64,000 bases of DNA from Megascapheus bottae (GCA_024803745.1 JANJXV010000043.1:5291518-5355517); one strand, 5' to 3'. Shown: positions 11,595 through 24,620, counted from the first letter of the stretch. A program made the numbers and translations. Notes: generated by a model not told the origin, from the letters alone.

Positions 11595-12262
11595 GAAAAC
11601 CAAAATAAATGCAATCTAGGGAAAGATATGGCACCTAAACACATATCATCTAAGGACCACAAGAACTGTCAAGAAACAGGCCCTAATAAAAGCTTTTAAA
11701 AATGGTAGGAACTAATAAATATCTCTCAAGTCTAACTCTCAATATCAATGGATTTAACTCTCCATTTAAACGGCATAGACTATCTAGTTGGATCAAAAAG
11801 CAAGAGCCATCGATCTGCTATCTTCAAGAGACACATCCTACCCAAAAAAACAATCATCTTTTGAAAGTGAGCCATTCCCTCTCAAATCAGGAACAAGACA
11901 AGGATACCAACTCTCTCCACTCCTCTTTAATATAGTACTAGAATTCCTAGCCAGTGCAATAAGGCAAGAAGCAAGCATAAAGGGGATCCAAGTAGGGAAA
12001 GAGGAAGTAAAACAATCCCTCTTTGCAGATGACATGATTCTGTATTTAAAGAATCCTATAGACTCTACTCCCAAGCTCCTTGAGCTGATTCAAAACTTTG
12101 GAAGGGTAGCAGGCTAGAAAATTAACCCTCAAAAATCAACTGCCTTCCTTTACGCCAACAGTGAGAGGAACGAGGCAATAATCAGGAAAGCAACTCGTTT
12201 CACAATAGCCTCAAGAAAATAAAGGAACTAGGAATTAGCTTAACTAAGAATGTAAAGGACCT
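11595..12262 (+). mobile_element. L1 copy with internal deletion, 5' part
   Basis: Starts within the ORF1 3' end, passes the spacer and the first about 60 codons of ORF2 (11702), then jumps at about 11872 directly to the RT region (equivalent to 9286 of the full-length copy). Roughly 1.8 kb of ORF2 is therefore missing. It continues through FADD to about 12262, where an antisense L1 of another lineage interrupts it. The second half resumes at about 13990. Confidence 0.85.
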
Positions 12263-13990
12263 TTTTTTAAAATATATTTTTATTGTAATTAATAGAAGGG
12301 TTACATGATATTTGCCAGATAAATGGTGCCTTAATTCCCACACATTGAAACCCTTTCACACGTCATTGTCCCCATTTCCCTTCCCCCTTACCCCACCCCT
12401 CATCCTGTTTCCCCCCGTTCCCTATCCAATTTCAAATATCCAAATACAAATATATCCAATATATCAGATAACAAAATGAGATAGTGTAACAATATGATAT
12501 AACCAAGGGACAGTAGAAGTGATGAGAGATAACATAGTACCTTAAGAACAACAATCTTTAATTATATGGCTTATGTTTACATCATATTTTAAATGACAAT
12601 ATTAACAATGTTCAAGGAGGAAATCTCTAATTACATTCTCTGGGACTTAATATTTAGAACTTAATACAAATTAGGCTAACGGTTTGTATGTCATAGAAAC
12701 ATATCACTTCATGAAATAAAACTATGATTATAGAGTCATAGGTTTTTTGTGTATATAGTCATGTTTGTATTTCCATTACCATGTCCATTGCTTTGGGTAT
12801 GCAGTTATTGAGTCCTCTCTCTTGTACACTTTGGATTTAATAACCGCATATTAAGGATACCATGCGCCTTTTGTTCCTTAGGTCTTGACTTGTCTCACTC
12901 AGCATGATTCGCTCTAGATTCATCCACTTCCCTGCGAATGCCATTATTTTATCTTGTCTGTTGGCTATGTAGAATTCCATTGCGTATATATACCACATTT
13001 TCTGTACCCATTCATCTGCAGTAGGGCATCTGGGTTGTTTCCATCGCCTGGCTATTGTGAATAGTGCAGAGATGAACATAGCTAAGCAGGTGTCTTTATA
13101 ATATCCTGGGTCATGATGTTCAGGATAGATGCCCAGAAGTGGTATGGCGGGATCATAGGGAAGGTCTATTTTCAGTTCTTTAAGAAACCTCCACACTGCT
13201 TTGCAGAGTGGCTGAACTAGTTTACAATCCCACCAGCAGTGCAGTAGGGTTCCTTTTTCTCCACAACCCCGCCAGCAACTGTCATTGTCTGAGTTCGAAA
13301 TCTTGGCCATTCTTGTTGGGGTAAGGTGGTATCAGGGTTGTTTTTATTTGCATTTCCTTTATGATCATAGATGATGAACATTTTCTCATATGTTTTTCTG
13401 CCATTTTAATCTCTTCTTCTGATAGGCCTCTCTTTAGTTCCCTCGCCCATTTAGTGAATGGTTTATTGGGTTTTCAGGGGATTAGTTTCTTGAGTTCCCT
13501 GTAGATACTGGATATTAAGCATTTGTCAGATGTATTGTTGGTGAATATCTTTTCCCAGTTGGTTGGCTGTCTCTCTACTTTTGCAACTATATTTTTATCT
13601 GTACAGAAATTTTTACTTTTAGGTAGTCCCATTTATCAAGTCTCTCTCCGATCGGTTGTAACCCTGGGATTCCGTTCAGGAATCTGTTGCCTGTGCCTAT
13701 GAGTTCCAGTGTCTCTCCTACATTATCGTGTAGCAATTTCATGGTTTCTGGTCTGACATTGAGGTCTTTGATCCACTTTGAGATAATGCTCGTGCATGGC
13801 GAAAGGCTAGGGTCAATTTTTAGTTTTCTGCATGTGGCTGCCCAGTTTTGCCAGCACCAATAATTGAATAGACAGTGTTTGTTCCATTGTACATGTTTGG
13901 CTCCTTTGTCAAATACAAGTTGCTTATAGGTATATGGTTCTATTTCTGGGTCTTCCATTCTGTTCCACTGATCTTCTGGTCTGTTTTTAA
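12263..13990 (-). mobile_element. Antisense L1 of a second lineage inserted in an L1
   Basis: A 5'-truncated L1 in reverse orientation. A poly(T) start at 12263 is the complement of its A-tail, followed by its 3' UTR and the ORF2 C-terminus. The frames 13310-12837 and 13958-13587 encode ORF2 segments such as [14 protein letters not shown] and AIPLLGIYP. It differs clearly from the host L1 in protein and 3' UTR, so two L1 lineages are present. The host L1 sequence stops at gtaaaggacc on the left and resumes at aaaagtttaaaaccct on the right. Confidence 0.85.
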
Positions 13991-15868
13991 TGAAAAGTTT
14001 AAAACCCTAAAAAAGAAAATTAAAGCAGAATGAAGGAAATGGAAAAACCTCCCATGCTCCTGGATTGGAAGAAACAACATTGTGAAAATGACAATCTTGT
14101 CAAGGGCTATCTACAAATTCAACGCAATACCCATCAATATCCCAATAGCATTCTTTAAAGAAATAGAAGAGGCAATTCAAAATTTCATATGGAATAATAA
14201 AAGACCCCGTATACCAAAACACTTCTTAGTAGAAAGAACAGCGCTGGAGGAATTTCAATTCCAAACTTTAGACTCTATTACAGAGCTATAATTCTCAAAA
14301 CAGCTTAGTTGGCACAAGAACAGGCCTGAAGATCAATGGAATAGAACTGAGGACCCACAGACCTATGGCCACCTAACCTTTGACAAGAGAGCCAAAAAAA
14401 TAGAATGGAAGAATGACAGCCTCTTCAACAAGTAGTGCTGGCAGAACTGGATAAACACCTGCAGAAAACTAAAGTTGGATCCTTCTTTGTCACCCTGAGC
14501 TAGAATTAATTCCAAATGGATCAAAGACCTGGAGGTAAAAGCTGACACACTGAAAACTTCACAGAAAAGAATAGGAGATACACTAGGCCTCCTTGACACA
14601 GGTCCAAACTTTCTTAATCAGGACCAAGAATCACAACAAATCAGAGAAAGGCTAGATAAGTGGGACTGCATTAAACTACGGAGCTTTTGTATGGCAAAGG
14701 ACCTAGCTTGTAAGTTAATTAGGAAACCTACAAAGTGGGAGAAGATCTTCACCAACCATACAACGGACAAAGGCCTCATATCTAAAATATATCAACAACT
14801 CAAAAAATTGAATCACTCCGAAACCAATCTTCACAGTAACAACCATCCCATTAAAAAATGGGCCAAAGACTTAAAGAGACTCTTCTCTGAAGAAGAAAAA
14901 AAATGGCCTATAGACACATGAAGAAATGCTCAACATCTCTGGTCATAAAAGAAATGCAAATCAAAACAACTCTAAGATTCCACCTCACTCCAGTTAGAAT
15001 GGCCAGGATCAGGAAAACAAATAACAACCGATGCTGGAGGGGATGTGGCCAGGAGGGATCACTACTACACTGGTGGTGGGAGTGCAAACTCATTCAACCA
15101 CTATGGAAAGCAGTGTGGCAGTGCCTCAAAAGGCTAAACATAGAGCTTCCCTTTGACCCAGCATTTACCCAACCATCCAGAAACAAGGACATACTAAATC
15201 CACTAGCACAACAATGTTCAGTGCAGCACTATTCACCCTAGCAAAGATATGGAACCAACCCAGATGTCCCTCAGTTGATGAGTGGATCAACAAGTTGTGG
15301 TATTTGTACACAATGGAATTCTAGGCTGCTGTCAGAAAGAATGACATCACCCCATTTGTTAGGAAATGGAAAGACTTAGAAAAAGTCATATTAAGTGAAG
15401 TAAGCCAGACTCAAAGGAATTAGGCTCAATGGTTTCCCTCATTCGTCATAATCAGTAGAAACCTTGGGCTCTACTAGCAGAGATCTGCAATAGAGCAAAA
15501 TCTTGACACATAAGGCCATATAATGTGAAGCTAATTGAAAGGACCTCCAGGATATTGAAACAAAAGCCATATAATGAATGATTGTTGTCCTTAATGTACT
15601 ATGTTGTCTCTCATCTTCTTTGCTATCCCTTGGTTATCTCATATAGGTATTGTATCTCACTTTTTTATCTGATATATTGAATTTATTTGTATTTGGATAT
15701 TTGAAATTTGATAGGGAAGGGGGGAAAACCAAAACGGGTGGGGGGTGTGGGGGGGGGAGGGAAATGGGTACCAAGACATGTAAAAGGGTATCAATGTATG
15801 TGAATTAATGCACCTTCTATCTGGCAAATATCATGTAACCCTTTTACTAATTACATTAAAAAACAAAA
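13991..15868 (+). mobile_element. L1 copy with internal deletion, 3' part
   Basis: Continuation of the element begun at 11595: ORF2 C-terminal half (many stops and frame changes), 3' UTR with the G-rich tract at about 15716-15765, and an A-rich end at about 15860. Together with 11595-12262 it forms one element split by the antisense L1. Confidence 0.85.
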
Positions 15869-16013
15869 AAGAAAAAAATGAATAGGAGCAACATCTACCC
15901 ATATGTAGAAATTGTATAATAACATATATGTGTGTACATATATAATATTTAAAAAGGAATGAAGCAAGTGCAATATAATACAATTTAGATATAATTTAAG
16001 ATTTGCAAAATTA
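15869..16013. other. Short AT-rich spacer with left target-site duplication
   Basis: An AT-rich interval between L1 fragments. Its last 15 bases (15999-16013, agatttgcaaaatta) are repeated exactly at 16181-16195 and flank the short L1 insertion. Confidence 0.8.
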
Positions 16014-16180
16014 CAGGGGGGAAAACCAAGACGGGTGGGGGATGTGGGGGGGGAGGGAAATGGGTACCAAGACATGTGAAAGGGTGTCAATGTATGTGAA
16101 TTAATACACCTTCTATCTGGCAAATATCATGTAACCCTTTTACTAATTACAATAAAAAAAACTAACCAGTAAGAAAAAAT
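16014..16180 (+). mobile_element. Very short L1 insertion (3' UTR end only) with TSD
   Basis: About 167 bp consisting only of the last part of the L1 3' UTR. It starts exactly at the G-rich tract (caggggggaaaaccaag) and ends in acaataaaaaaa. It is flanked by exact 15-bp direct repeats at 15999-16013 and 16181-16195, so it is an independent retrotransposition event with extreme 5' truncation. Confidence 0.92.
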
Positions 16181-16267
16181 AGATTTGCAAAATTAAACAT
16201 CTTCTGATTTATATGTAATACTCATTTGCCTACTGTTGAGCCAATAAACAAATAATTTTCAAGTGTT

Positions 16268-17178
16268 AAAAAAAACAACTCTAAGATTCCACCTCACTCC
16301 AGTTAGAATGGCCAGGATCAGGAAAAGAAATAATAACAGATGCTGGAGGGAATGTGGCCAGGAGGGATCACTACTACACTGTTGGTGGGAGTGCAAACTC
16401 GTTCAGCCACTATGGAATGCAGTATGGCAGTGCCTCAAAAGGCTAAACATAGAACTCCCCTATGACCCAGCAATTCCACTACTTGGCATTTACCCAACCA
16501 ACCAGAAACAAGGACATACTAAATCCACTAGCACAACAATGTTCAATGCAGCATTATTCACCACAGCAAAGATATGGAACCTCCTATATGTCCCTCAGTT
16601 GATGAGTGGTATATGTACACAATGGAATTCTAGGCTGCTGTCAGAAAGAATGACATCACCCCATTTGTTAGGAAATGGAAAGTCTTAGAAAAAATCATAT
16701 TAAGTGAAGTAAGACAGACTCAAAGGAATTAGGCTCAATGGTTTCCCTCATTTGTCATAATCAGTAGAAACCTTGGGTTCTCCTAGCAGAGATCTGCCAT
16801 AGAGCAAAACCTTGATACATAAGGCCATATAGTATGAAGGTAATTGAAAGGACCTCCAGGATATTGAATCAAAACCCATATAATGAATGATTATTGTCCT
16901 TAATGTACTATGTTATCTCTCATCTCCTTTGCTGTTCCTTCGGTATCTCATATTGTTACAATATCTCACTTTGTTATCTGATATACTGAATTTATTTGTA
17001 TTTGTTTATTTGAAATTTGATAGGGAAGGGGGAAAAACCAAGACGGGGCAGTGTGGGAGAGGGTAATGGGTACCAAGACATGTGAAATGGTATAAATGCA
17101 TGTGAATTAATGCACCTACTATCTGGCAAATATCATGTAACCCTTTTATTAATTACAATAAAAAATATAAAGAAAAAG
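16268..17178 (+). mobile_element. 5'-truncated L1 (ORF2 end and 3' UTR)
   Basis: Begins in ORF2 at the [18 protein letters not shown] segment and runs to the L1 3' UTR and A-rich end near 17178. The frame 16263-16688 is a relic of the ORF2 C-terminus. Its 3' end is the left boundary of the OR repeat array: from about 17180 the sequence is unit sequence shared with four other places. Confidence 0.87.
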
Positions 17179-18597
17179 AAATCCATCAATTGGGCTGAGA
17201 GGGATTATAACAGAAGGTAAGGAACTTGGGGCTGATATGGGAGAAATGAAGATCAGAAAATACAAATGTCCAGTTAGCCAGGGAGGATACATTCATTAAA
17301 AAATAATAATTAAATTGTCATACATTTATGAAATCCACTGAACGGGGCACTGAGCTATTCTTGTGATATTCTGAATGGATACTAAGGGTAACATATATGC
17401 AGTAACATATATAATTTTATAGATGGAAACATTTGGTAGTATGCTCAGTTTCTCAGTGTCCATATTAAACATGTGATTTCTATAACTTTAAAACATGGGA
17501 TACTTTTAAAAGAATAAATAAAAACCACGAAATTGTTTTTCCCTGTAGAGATCAAGTTATCTATTACATGTCCAAATATTCTTCAAGACAGGGAAGAGAC
17601 CTGTCTCCAGAGATTTAGTCCCTATTGAAATTAACAGTTCCTTTAAGGATTCCTTCTTATTTTCTTTAATCAAAACAAAAAGGAAAAAAAACAAAAAGAA
17701 CTATGTTCCCCTTGGAATAAATTAATTCCTCTCTCCCTGTAACAGCTACAATATTGCAAGAAATTAACCTAAATCTGTTTATCCATGGTGTCATCTTCAC
17801 TTTAACTCATGGGAACAACATGGTTTGGAGACTAGAAAGATATTTTATTCCATGAAGACAATTATTTCATGAAATACAATTCATTTGATGAGGTCTTAGT
17901 AGATTCATCGATTGACTTGCAAGAAACTGCACAAGCTTCTGATGCCCTTCTCTGAATCCAGTCTCCGTGAAAACCCTAGCTGACAAAGTTCTAAGAAGGA
18001 GTTGGGGGATAAGAAATCTTTAGTGGTAGAAAAAAAGAAGACAGAGCCACGGTAACCTGATAAAGACAGGCAAAATGTAAATTTATGTCCAGTGAGGAGA
18101 AACAAGAGAAAAAGGACCAGAAGTGGGCTCACGTCTGCAGGTGAGGTCCCAGATCTCCAGGTAACTTATAATCCTCATGGAGCTCATGCTTTGGAAACTC
18201 TGATTTCCCTTCTTTCTCCAGCCTACAGCACCTTTCTCATGAAGTTCCTTTCTGGAAAGTCTCTTGCTCTTCTGCAAGAATCAGCGTTATCTGTCAGCTT
18301 TGCTTTATCCAATTATGTATTTATTAATCACCTGCTGAAAGATCCATGTGCACGAGGTATTGTCTGTTGGGTTCCATGCCACTGGACTTCTTTGTTCTCT
18401 AGGCCTGAGCCTTGAACTTGGCACTGTCCTAATCTCCTTTTACTCAAGGCTAGCACTCTACTATTTGAGCTACAGCTCCACTTCCAGCTTTTTCTGTCAT
18501 TATTTGGAAATAAGGGTCTCATGGACTTTCCTTTCCCATTAGTGTCCATAACAAAATCTAGCCAACAATGGAATTATTGATAAAGAAGAATTCCTCT

Positions 18598-18870
18598 TCA
18601 TGTGTGTCTGTGTGTGTTGTATGTGTGTGTGTTGTGTGTGTGTGCGTGCTTGCATGTGCATGTGCCAGCCATGGGGCTTGAACTGTGGGTCTTTGCACTT
18701 TCCAGAGCCATACCAAGTGAACTACAGCTCACTTGTGGCTTTTTGGTAATTAATCAGGAGTGATAATCTCATGATTTCCCTGTCTGAGCTGCCTTCACAC
18801 CCTGATCCTTCAATTGCAGCCTCATAGTAGCTAGAATGCCAGCTTGAGCCACTGGCACCCAACTTCCCTC
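18598..18870 (-). repeat. (TG)n microsatellite plus old SINE
   Basis: A (TG)n-rich run (18600-18655) followed by the complement of a diverged SINE (gggcttgaactgtgggtctt to gccagcttgagccactggca). The same pair is present in every unit where this part survives (29097, 36284, 44637, 50800). Confidence 0.65.
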
Positions 18871-19339
18871 ACTTAGGTTTGCATATGCACACTGGCGTCA
18901 GTGTGCACAGAATGGTTTTCTATGTATTTCAACTGGAAAAGGGGGTTTTGCTGTGGTATTTCCACAAAGGCATATATTGTGTTTTGATCACACTAAACCC
19001 CGCTGTAGCTCTTTCTTTGGCCCATAGTCCCTTCTTCTGATTTCAACAGGGTTTAGTGGCTTTTATCTTCATCTTCACACATATTCTGTATTAATCCCAC
19101 CATTACTTCCCTCTCTCTCTGGCTTGTCCCCACAAACAACTACATTCCTGATATATCAATATGTAGATAGATCATAGATAATAGAAATTAGATGCTAAGA
19201 AAAATTATAATTCTAAGAGTGATATTTTCCTTACCTTTAATGATTCCAATAGAGTAGCAATTGTCTCCCTGTATAGAATCCTGAAAAGATTAGATTTCTT
19301 TAATGGGCAAACAAGATTGAGATAAGCCTACTATTTATT

Positions 19340-19495
19340 ATCTTTTTTGATATTTCATTCTCATTAATAGAAGGGTTACATTATATTCACCAGATAGAAG
19401 GTGCATTACTTCACACACAGTGATGCCCTTTCTCATGTCTTGGTCCCAATTACCTTTGCCTCACCCCTGCCCCTCATCTTGTTATTCCCACTTCC
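19340..19495 (-). mobile_element. Very short antisense L1 3' UTR insertion
   Basis: About 156 bp, complement of the L1 3' UTR end. It begins with the T-rich complement of the tail and ends at the complement of the G-rich tract (cccacttccc). The 9-bp ctatttatt occurs at 19331-19339 and at 19496-19504, a probable target-site duplication. The element is absent at this point in the sister units. Confidence 0.78.
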
Positions 19496-19729
19496 CTATT
19501 TATTTTTACATCTCACTGTATAAATATCAAGTGTCTAGGTAGGAAACGACAACTGAAAACTACACATATTTCACTGTTAACTGTCAGTATGCCCATTGAG
19601 TTAGACATAAAATTTAAGATTTCATTGTAATTCATAAAACTTTGTAAGAGAAGATAGCATTAAAGGTAAATGAAAAAGAAAAAAACAAAGATAAAAACTA
19701 ACAAAGGCACAGTTCAGTAGGTAATGGAC

Positions 19730-20055
19730 CAACAGACAGACAGATAGATACACAGATAATAGATGGGCAATTACATAGATATATCAGAAGATAATACAAA
19801 AACACATGGATAGATATATAACTAACCAAGAGAAAGACAGGTAAGTACAATGGTAGATAGATATTACAGATAGATATACACAGGCATACATACATAGATA
19901 ACAGTACACACATACACAGAAACTGAGATATCACAGTAGCCTGGTACGTACATGATAGACAGACACATACATACATAAATAATAGACATACAGTGGGTTG
20001 GAAGCTGGGTAAGAAGGTAGCTAGCTGAGTCGGCAGACAAATAGATACAAAGACA
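19730..20055. repeat. Degenerate GATA/TACA microsatellite
   Basis: Interspersed gata, taca and caga tetranucleotides over about 320 bp. The orthologous place in U4 (45165-45565) has the same degenerate tract, and U3 has a purer gata run at 36916-36980. The minus-strand frames through it are Tyr/Ile/Cys-rich artefacts. Confidence 0.75.
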
Positions 20056-20584
20056 CAAAACCGTGAAGAAGAGAACACATGTACCATTTGTCTTTCTGAA
20101 CCCGGATTATTTTGCTTCCAGTCATTTTCCTCCACAGGATGGAATCCATTGTTCTTAAAGGCTGAATACTATTCCATTATGTCTGTATCTGTTCTCCTTT
20201 CATCCACAGGACAGCGGGGCTGATTTCATTCGTTGTCTCAGCCTAAAAGGCCTGTGCCTTCCTTTCCTACTCCATCTTTCCTCCCCCCAGCACAAATGAT
20301 TTCCATTTCCCAGAAGATTTTCCTCCCGAATGCTGTCATTCTGATTTACACAGCTTCCATTGCATGAGCATAAAAGATGTTGACACTTGTAATTGTTCTG
20401 GAGAAGACAAACACTAGTATTCAAACTTTAAGATTTCTTTGTAAATGTTCCAGACAAACTGCTCTTTCAGAGCCTTCAGCATATGAATCATCTTCATCCA
20501 GTTTACTATTGCATGATCCATTAACTCTGCTGATTTCCACACAATATGTTCCTGCTCCAGAGCATGAAATCCCATGCAAGTGAT

Positions 20585-20770
20585 GGATGGTGTGTGTGTG
20601 AGACTACTTACTCAAGGCTACTACGAGATCCACTGTCATCCTTTTAGTCCTACAAAAAGGAGATAAGACTCTGACAGACTTTTCTTACCCAGACTGACTG
20701 ACAACCACAAACCTTAGCTCACCACTTCCTGAGTAGCTAGGATTACAGGCATGAATTAAATGTGCTAAGC
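20585..20770 (-). repeat. Old SINE in U1
   Basis: Complement of a diverged SINE ending in gagtagctaggattacaggc. The same SINE is found in U2 (29922), U4 (46207) and in related form in U3 and U5, where it carries a (TG)n tail. Confidence 0.65.
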
Positions 20771-21428
20771 ATAGCGTAGGTTATTTTAATGATGTTGTGT
20801 TCCTTTGTCTTCATTACTGTGCAGCTGGTAGTCTCTTTTTTACCCTCTCATATTTTGGAAGAAATCACCTAGAAGGAATTCTCTGTCGGGAGGTTTCCAC
20901 AGCCATGCTGACCAGCCATGGTATATTCCATCCACACAGGTAACAGATGTGTTGTGTTGAGAACAGCTCAGCCCACGAACACGGCCTGGACTCCAGGCAA
21001 TGAGGCTGAATGACATCCGGGAACTCCATGTACTGAGATCTTCCCCACAAATGCTCCCATTCCTGTGATAGATGCTCGCTCCATGGCCTGCACAGAACGG
21101 GAAGACAACTTGATCCTATTACATGGTGAACATTCCCTCCACCAGGAAAATAGGTAAAAGAGTTAATTGTACCTGAGAGTTGAAAGCGCTTCCTGAAAGG
21201 TGAAGGCAGTGGAAAAGGTGGACAGAGAAATGGAGAGAAGAAAGGTGGGCAAAATCATTCCTAATATTCAGTGTACAAATGTGAAGCTGGAACTGAGTGA
21301 ACTGAGGGAGGGTTTGGAGTGGGGAGAGTTGTGGTGACATGGATGAAATGGTCTTTTACTCAAACACTAATCATTGAATTGCAGCCCCATTATACAAGTA
21401 GGTAAGAATAAGGTTTTGAAAAATTCAT
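20770..21428. other. Conserved OR-upstream module, U1
   Basis: Segment found 5' of every OR in the array. It contains ccacagccatgctgaccagc and an acag/gtaaca donor-like site at 20939-20941, then a G/A-rich stretch with cttcctgaaaggtgaaggca. It may include the noncoding first exon of the OR transcripts, but this is not shown by sequence alone. Confidence 0.4.
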
Positions 21429-21626
21429 TTCATAGGGACTGCAGCACAGCCTACTGGTAGAGTACTTGCCTAGCATGCACGAACACCCGAGGTTGAATAC
21501 TCAGTAACACACACATAGAAAAAACTGGAAGGGCTTCTGTGGCTCACTTAATAGTACCCTAACTTTGACAAAGCCAAGGACAGTGCCCAGGCCTTGAGTT
21601 CAAGCCTCAGGACTAGCAAAACACAA
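21429..21626 (+). repeat. Dimeric ID-like SINE
   Basis: A tRNA-derived first monomer with A-box-like tggtagagtacttgcctagc and a decayed B box, followed by a second ID-like monomer (gtggctcacttaatagt ... ttcaagcctcaggactagca). The same insertion is present in U2 (30715-30905) and U4 (47262-47455), so it predates those duplications. Confidence 0.75.
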
Positions 21627-21826
21627 AATTTCACAGTCAGTGAATACAAGACAGTGATATGTACCCACATATTACAATATGAAAGTGAGTGGAGCCAGTC
21701 TTGGCTGTGCAGGTCAACCTAGGAAACAAAAAAGGCATCTGGCAGGGGAAGGGCATGACCACCTGAGCTGGCAGTGGGCATTGACTGAACTTTTCCTTAC
21801 TTGCCCCAAGGAAAACATCCAGGGCT

Positions 21827-22502
21827 ATGACAGCACAAAACTTCCCAGGGGAATCACCATTCCTCCTACTGGGCCTCTCAGATGACCCTCAACTCCAGCC
21901 CATCCTCTTTGGGCTCTTCCTGTCCATGTACCTGATCTCCGTGCTCGGAAATCTGCTCATCATCCTGGCCGTCATCTCTGACCCCCACCTCCACACGCCC
22001 ATGTAATTCTTCCTCTCCAACCTGTCTTTTGTGGACATCTGTTTTACTACTACTACCATCCCCAAGATGCTGGTGAACATCCAGACCCAGAGGAAAGACA
22101 TTTCCTACACAGAGTGCCATCTCTGACACCCTCATCAATGACATCTGTGTGTACCTGGCTTTTGTGTTGTTTGGTTTGTTTGCTGCCTTAGGAATCTTCT
22201 TCTCTTACTCTCAGATCCTATCCTCTTTAATGAAGCTGCCCAACACAGCTACCAAGCACAAAGCCTTCTCCACCTGTGGCTCTCACCTCTGCGTGGTCTC
22301 CTTGTTCTATGGGACAGGACTTGGGGTGTACCTCAGCTATTCGGTGTCCTCTTCTGCCCACAGAAGCAAGGTGGCCTCGGTGATGTACACAGTGGTCACT
22401 CCCATGCTGAACCCCTTCATCTACAGCCTGAGGAACCAGGACGTGATGGGGGCTCTGGGGAGACTGCCAGGCAGAGTGGTCTCCTGTCTTGGTGGATTGT
22501 GA
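21827..22502 (+). pseudogene. Olfactory receptor pseudogene, OR7-like (U1)
   Basis: Starts normally at ATG 21827 and encodes TM1 of an OR7-type receptor, but the PMYFFL motif has a stop (PM-stop-FFL, at about 22003). A deletion then joins EC at about 22113 directly to the SDTLIND segment before TM5. About 275 bp covering TM3, the DRY motif, TM4 and most of the second extracellular loop are missing, and the frame changes. TM5 to TM7 remain open (22149-22502) with [12 protein letters not shown] and [15 protein letters not shown]. The N-terminal sequon is also lost (NHT to NFP). The gene cannot make a receptor. Confidence 0.95.
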
Positions 22503-22929
22503 AGCACAGAACAAAGTAGTCCACTGCAAGAGGGAAGACTAATTGGCTGAATATCAGCATCATTGATTCTTTTCCTTCATTATAGAACTCAGTATATTTA
22601 TATACTGAGTCTCTCTCTCTATATATATCCATCTAGAAAATATATATGAATTCAAGTATACCCTGCAAAGCCCCTATGGATTTGTCTGTGTATATATGTG
22701 GACATCTGTCTTTGAAAGAAATTTACTTAATATACTTCAGAAAAACAACTTTCTTGTCAGTGTGAATTTTCCTTAATATTCCCATTTGGCATGGTGTTAT
22801 ACAAATTCTTCTGGTCATTTCAAATTGAGCATAGAAACCACTTATCACAGTCCGAGGTTACACAGTATCCCCTTAAGTTATCCCCTTGTATATTAAATCT
22901 TCCTCCTAAAACAAAAAACAACTTCTTCT

Positions 22930-23270
22930 TTCCCCTCCTCCTCCTTTTTCCTCCTCCTCCTCCTGCTCCTCTTGTACTTCTTCTTCTGCTGCTACTTCTG
23001 CTGCTGCTTCTTCCTCTTCCTCTTCCTCTTCTCCAACAGCCCTGGGACTGAATTCAGTGTCTGGTGCTGTTTGTGAGCATTTTTGATCAGGGTTATTCCT
23101 CTGCTATTTGAGACACATCTACACAATCCCCATATCAGGGAGCTATTCAAAGATAAGACCCTCATAGACTTTTGCCTGTGCTGGCTTTAAACACCAGTCC
23201 TCAGACCCCAGTCTCCTGTGTAGCTGGGATAACAGATGTCAGTCTCCGCCATTTGGCAAGACAAAATAAC
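22930..23270 (-). repeat. (CTT/CCT)n tract with composite SINE
   Basis: A pyrimidine tract (22930-23035) followed by the complement of a SINE (gggactgaattcagtgtctg to gtgtagctgggataacag). The tract sits at the SINE tail. The same pair is at 49405-49760 and 56735-57010. In U2 and U3 the SINE and flank are deleted and only the tract remains. Confidence 0.7.
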
Positions 23271-23654
23271 TTCATTTTTTACTTAACAGAAACAGAATAA
23301 ACACATACAAGAATCCAAATAAAATCTCAACACTTTCAGAACAGCAGTTATGGCCTTACATGTGAGATTTTGTTTAAGTTTGAGGGAATATTTTTTTACT
23401 AATTTCTCTTTCCACTCAGGTATGAACTTGTTTCCATGATAGCTATACTAAGTGACATTCTCAGACAACAGTGTCTGAGCATGCCTGTTTCTTCTCAACT
23501 TCACCAGAATTGGTGTTGTAGATTTCCTTCGGCATTGACATAATACAGAATCACACTGTTTTCTTGATTTGCATATCCTATGTAGTTAAGAGGCTGAATA
23601 TTTCTTTGTGGATTTCTTCATGGCCATTTTTACCTCTTTTAATGATTGTCTTGG

Positions 23655-23915
23655 TTGTGAGCATTGGCCCACACCTGTAATCCTAGCTACTCAGGACGAT
23701 GAGATTTGAGGATCACAGTTCAAAGTCAGCTTAGGCACTAAAGTCTGTGAGACTCTTATCGGAAATTAACCATTAGAATACCAAAAGTGGTGCTGTGGCT
23801 CAAGGGGTAGGGCAGTAGCCTTGAGCTGAAGAGCTCAAGAACAGCAATCAAGCATTGAGATCAAGCCCCATGACCTAACAAAAAAAATACATGAATAAAT
23901 AAATAAATAAACATT
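23655..23915 (+). repeat. Composite SINE with (TAAA)n tail
   Basis: A 7SL-like head (cctgtaatcctagctactca), middle and ID-like tail (gtggctcaaggggtagggca), then an A-rich end with taaataaataaa. Matching copies are at 32897-33115 and 40848-41045 in U2 and U3. Confidence 0.8.
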
Positions 23916-24329
23916 ATCTTATCCATCATTTTCCTCATTGGGAAGTCAACTTAATTGTAAACCCTTAATATTTGGTGTTGAGAATCTGAGAGGCTTTCCT
24001 TCTGACTCCTGGGACTGGGGCTCTTTATAAGTGAATGCCCCACACACTTCTCTCATTCTTATCAGCCTTTCCCATACTCTGAATAAAGATTTGATTTGCT
24101 GCAATCCCTTTTGTCAATTTTTCCTCCTATTTAATGAAATACTACAGAACTTTCCAGAAAGTACTAGTCTTGGCTATATGTCCAGTTATGTTCTCTATGG
24201 TTTCCTGTTGTAATTTCAGCTTCAGGTCTTACAGGCTGAGATGTGAGGATGGCGCCTCCAAGCAAGGTTGGGCAGGAAAGTCTGTGACACTCTTATCTCT
24301 ACCCATAAAACTGCTGGAAGTAAACGGGG

Positions 24330-24554
24330 CAACCTGTGCTCACCCCTGAATCCTAGCTACTCGGGAGCCTGAGATCTGAAGATCACAGATCATACCCAGC
24401 CTGGACATGAAATTCCATCAGACTCTTACCTCCAATTAACCACCAGAAAACTGAAAGTGTTGCTGTGGCTCAAAAAAGGAGAGTGTTAGCCTTGAGAGCT
24501 CAGAGATAGCGCCCAGGCCTACAGTTCAAGCCCCACAAGAAAGAGAGAGAGAGA

Positions 24555-24618
<64 letters not shown>

Positions 24619-24620
24619 GG
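24330..24620 (+). repeat. Composite SINE with (GA)n tail
   Basis: A SINE at 24330-24534 ending in cagttcaagccccacaagaa, followed by (GA)n to about 24616. Equivalent SINE/(GA)n pairs lie at 33553-33905, 41484-41805 and 57835-58113. The (GA)n length differs strongly between units. Confidence 0.82.

Noticed and set aside
22791..23051. Leu/Pro-rich 86-codon frame resembling a signal or membrane segment
   Set aside because: Translation of the (CTT/CCT)n tract at a SINE tail.
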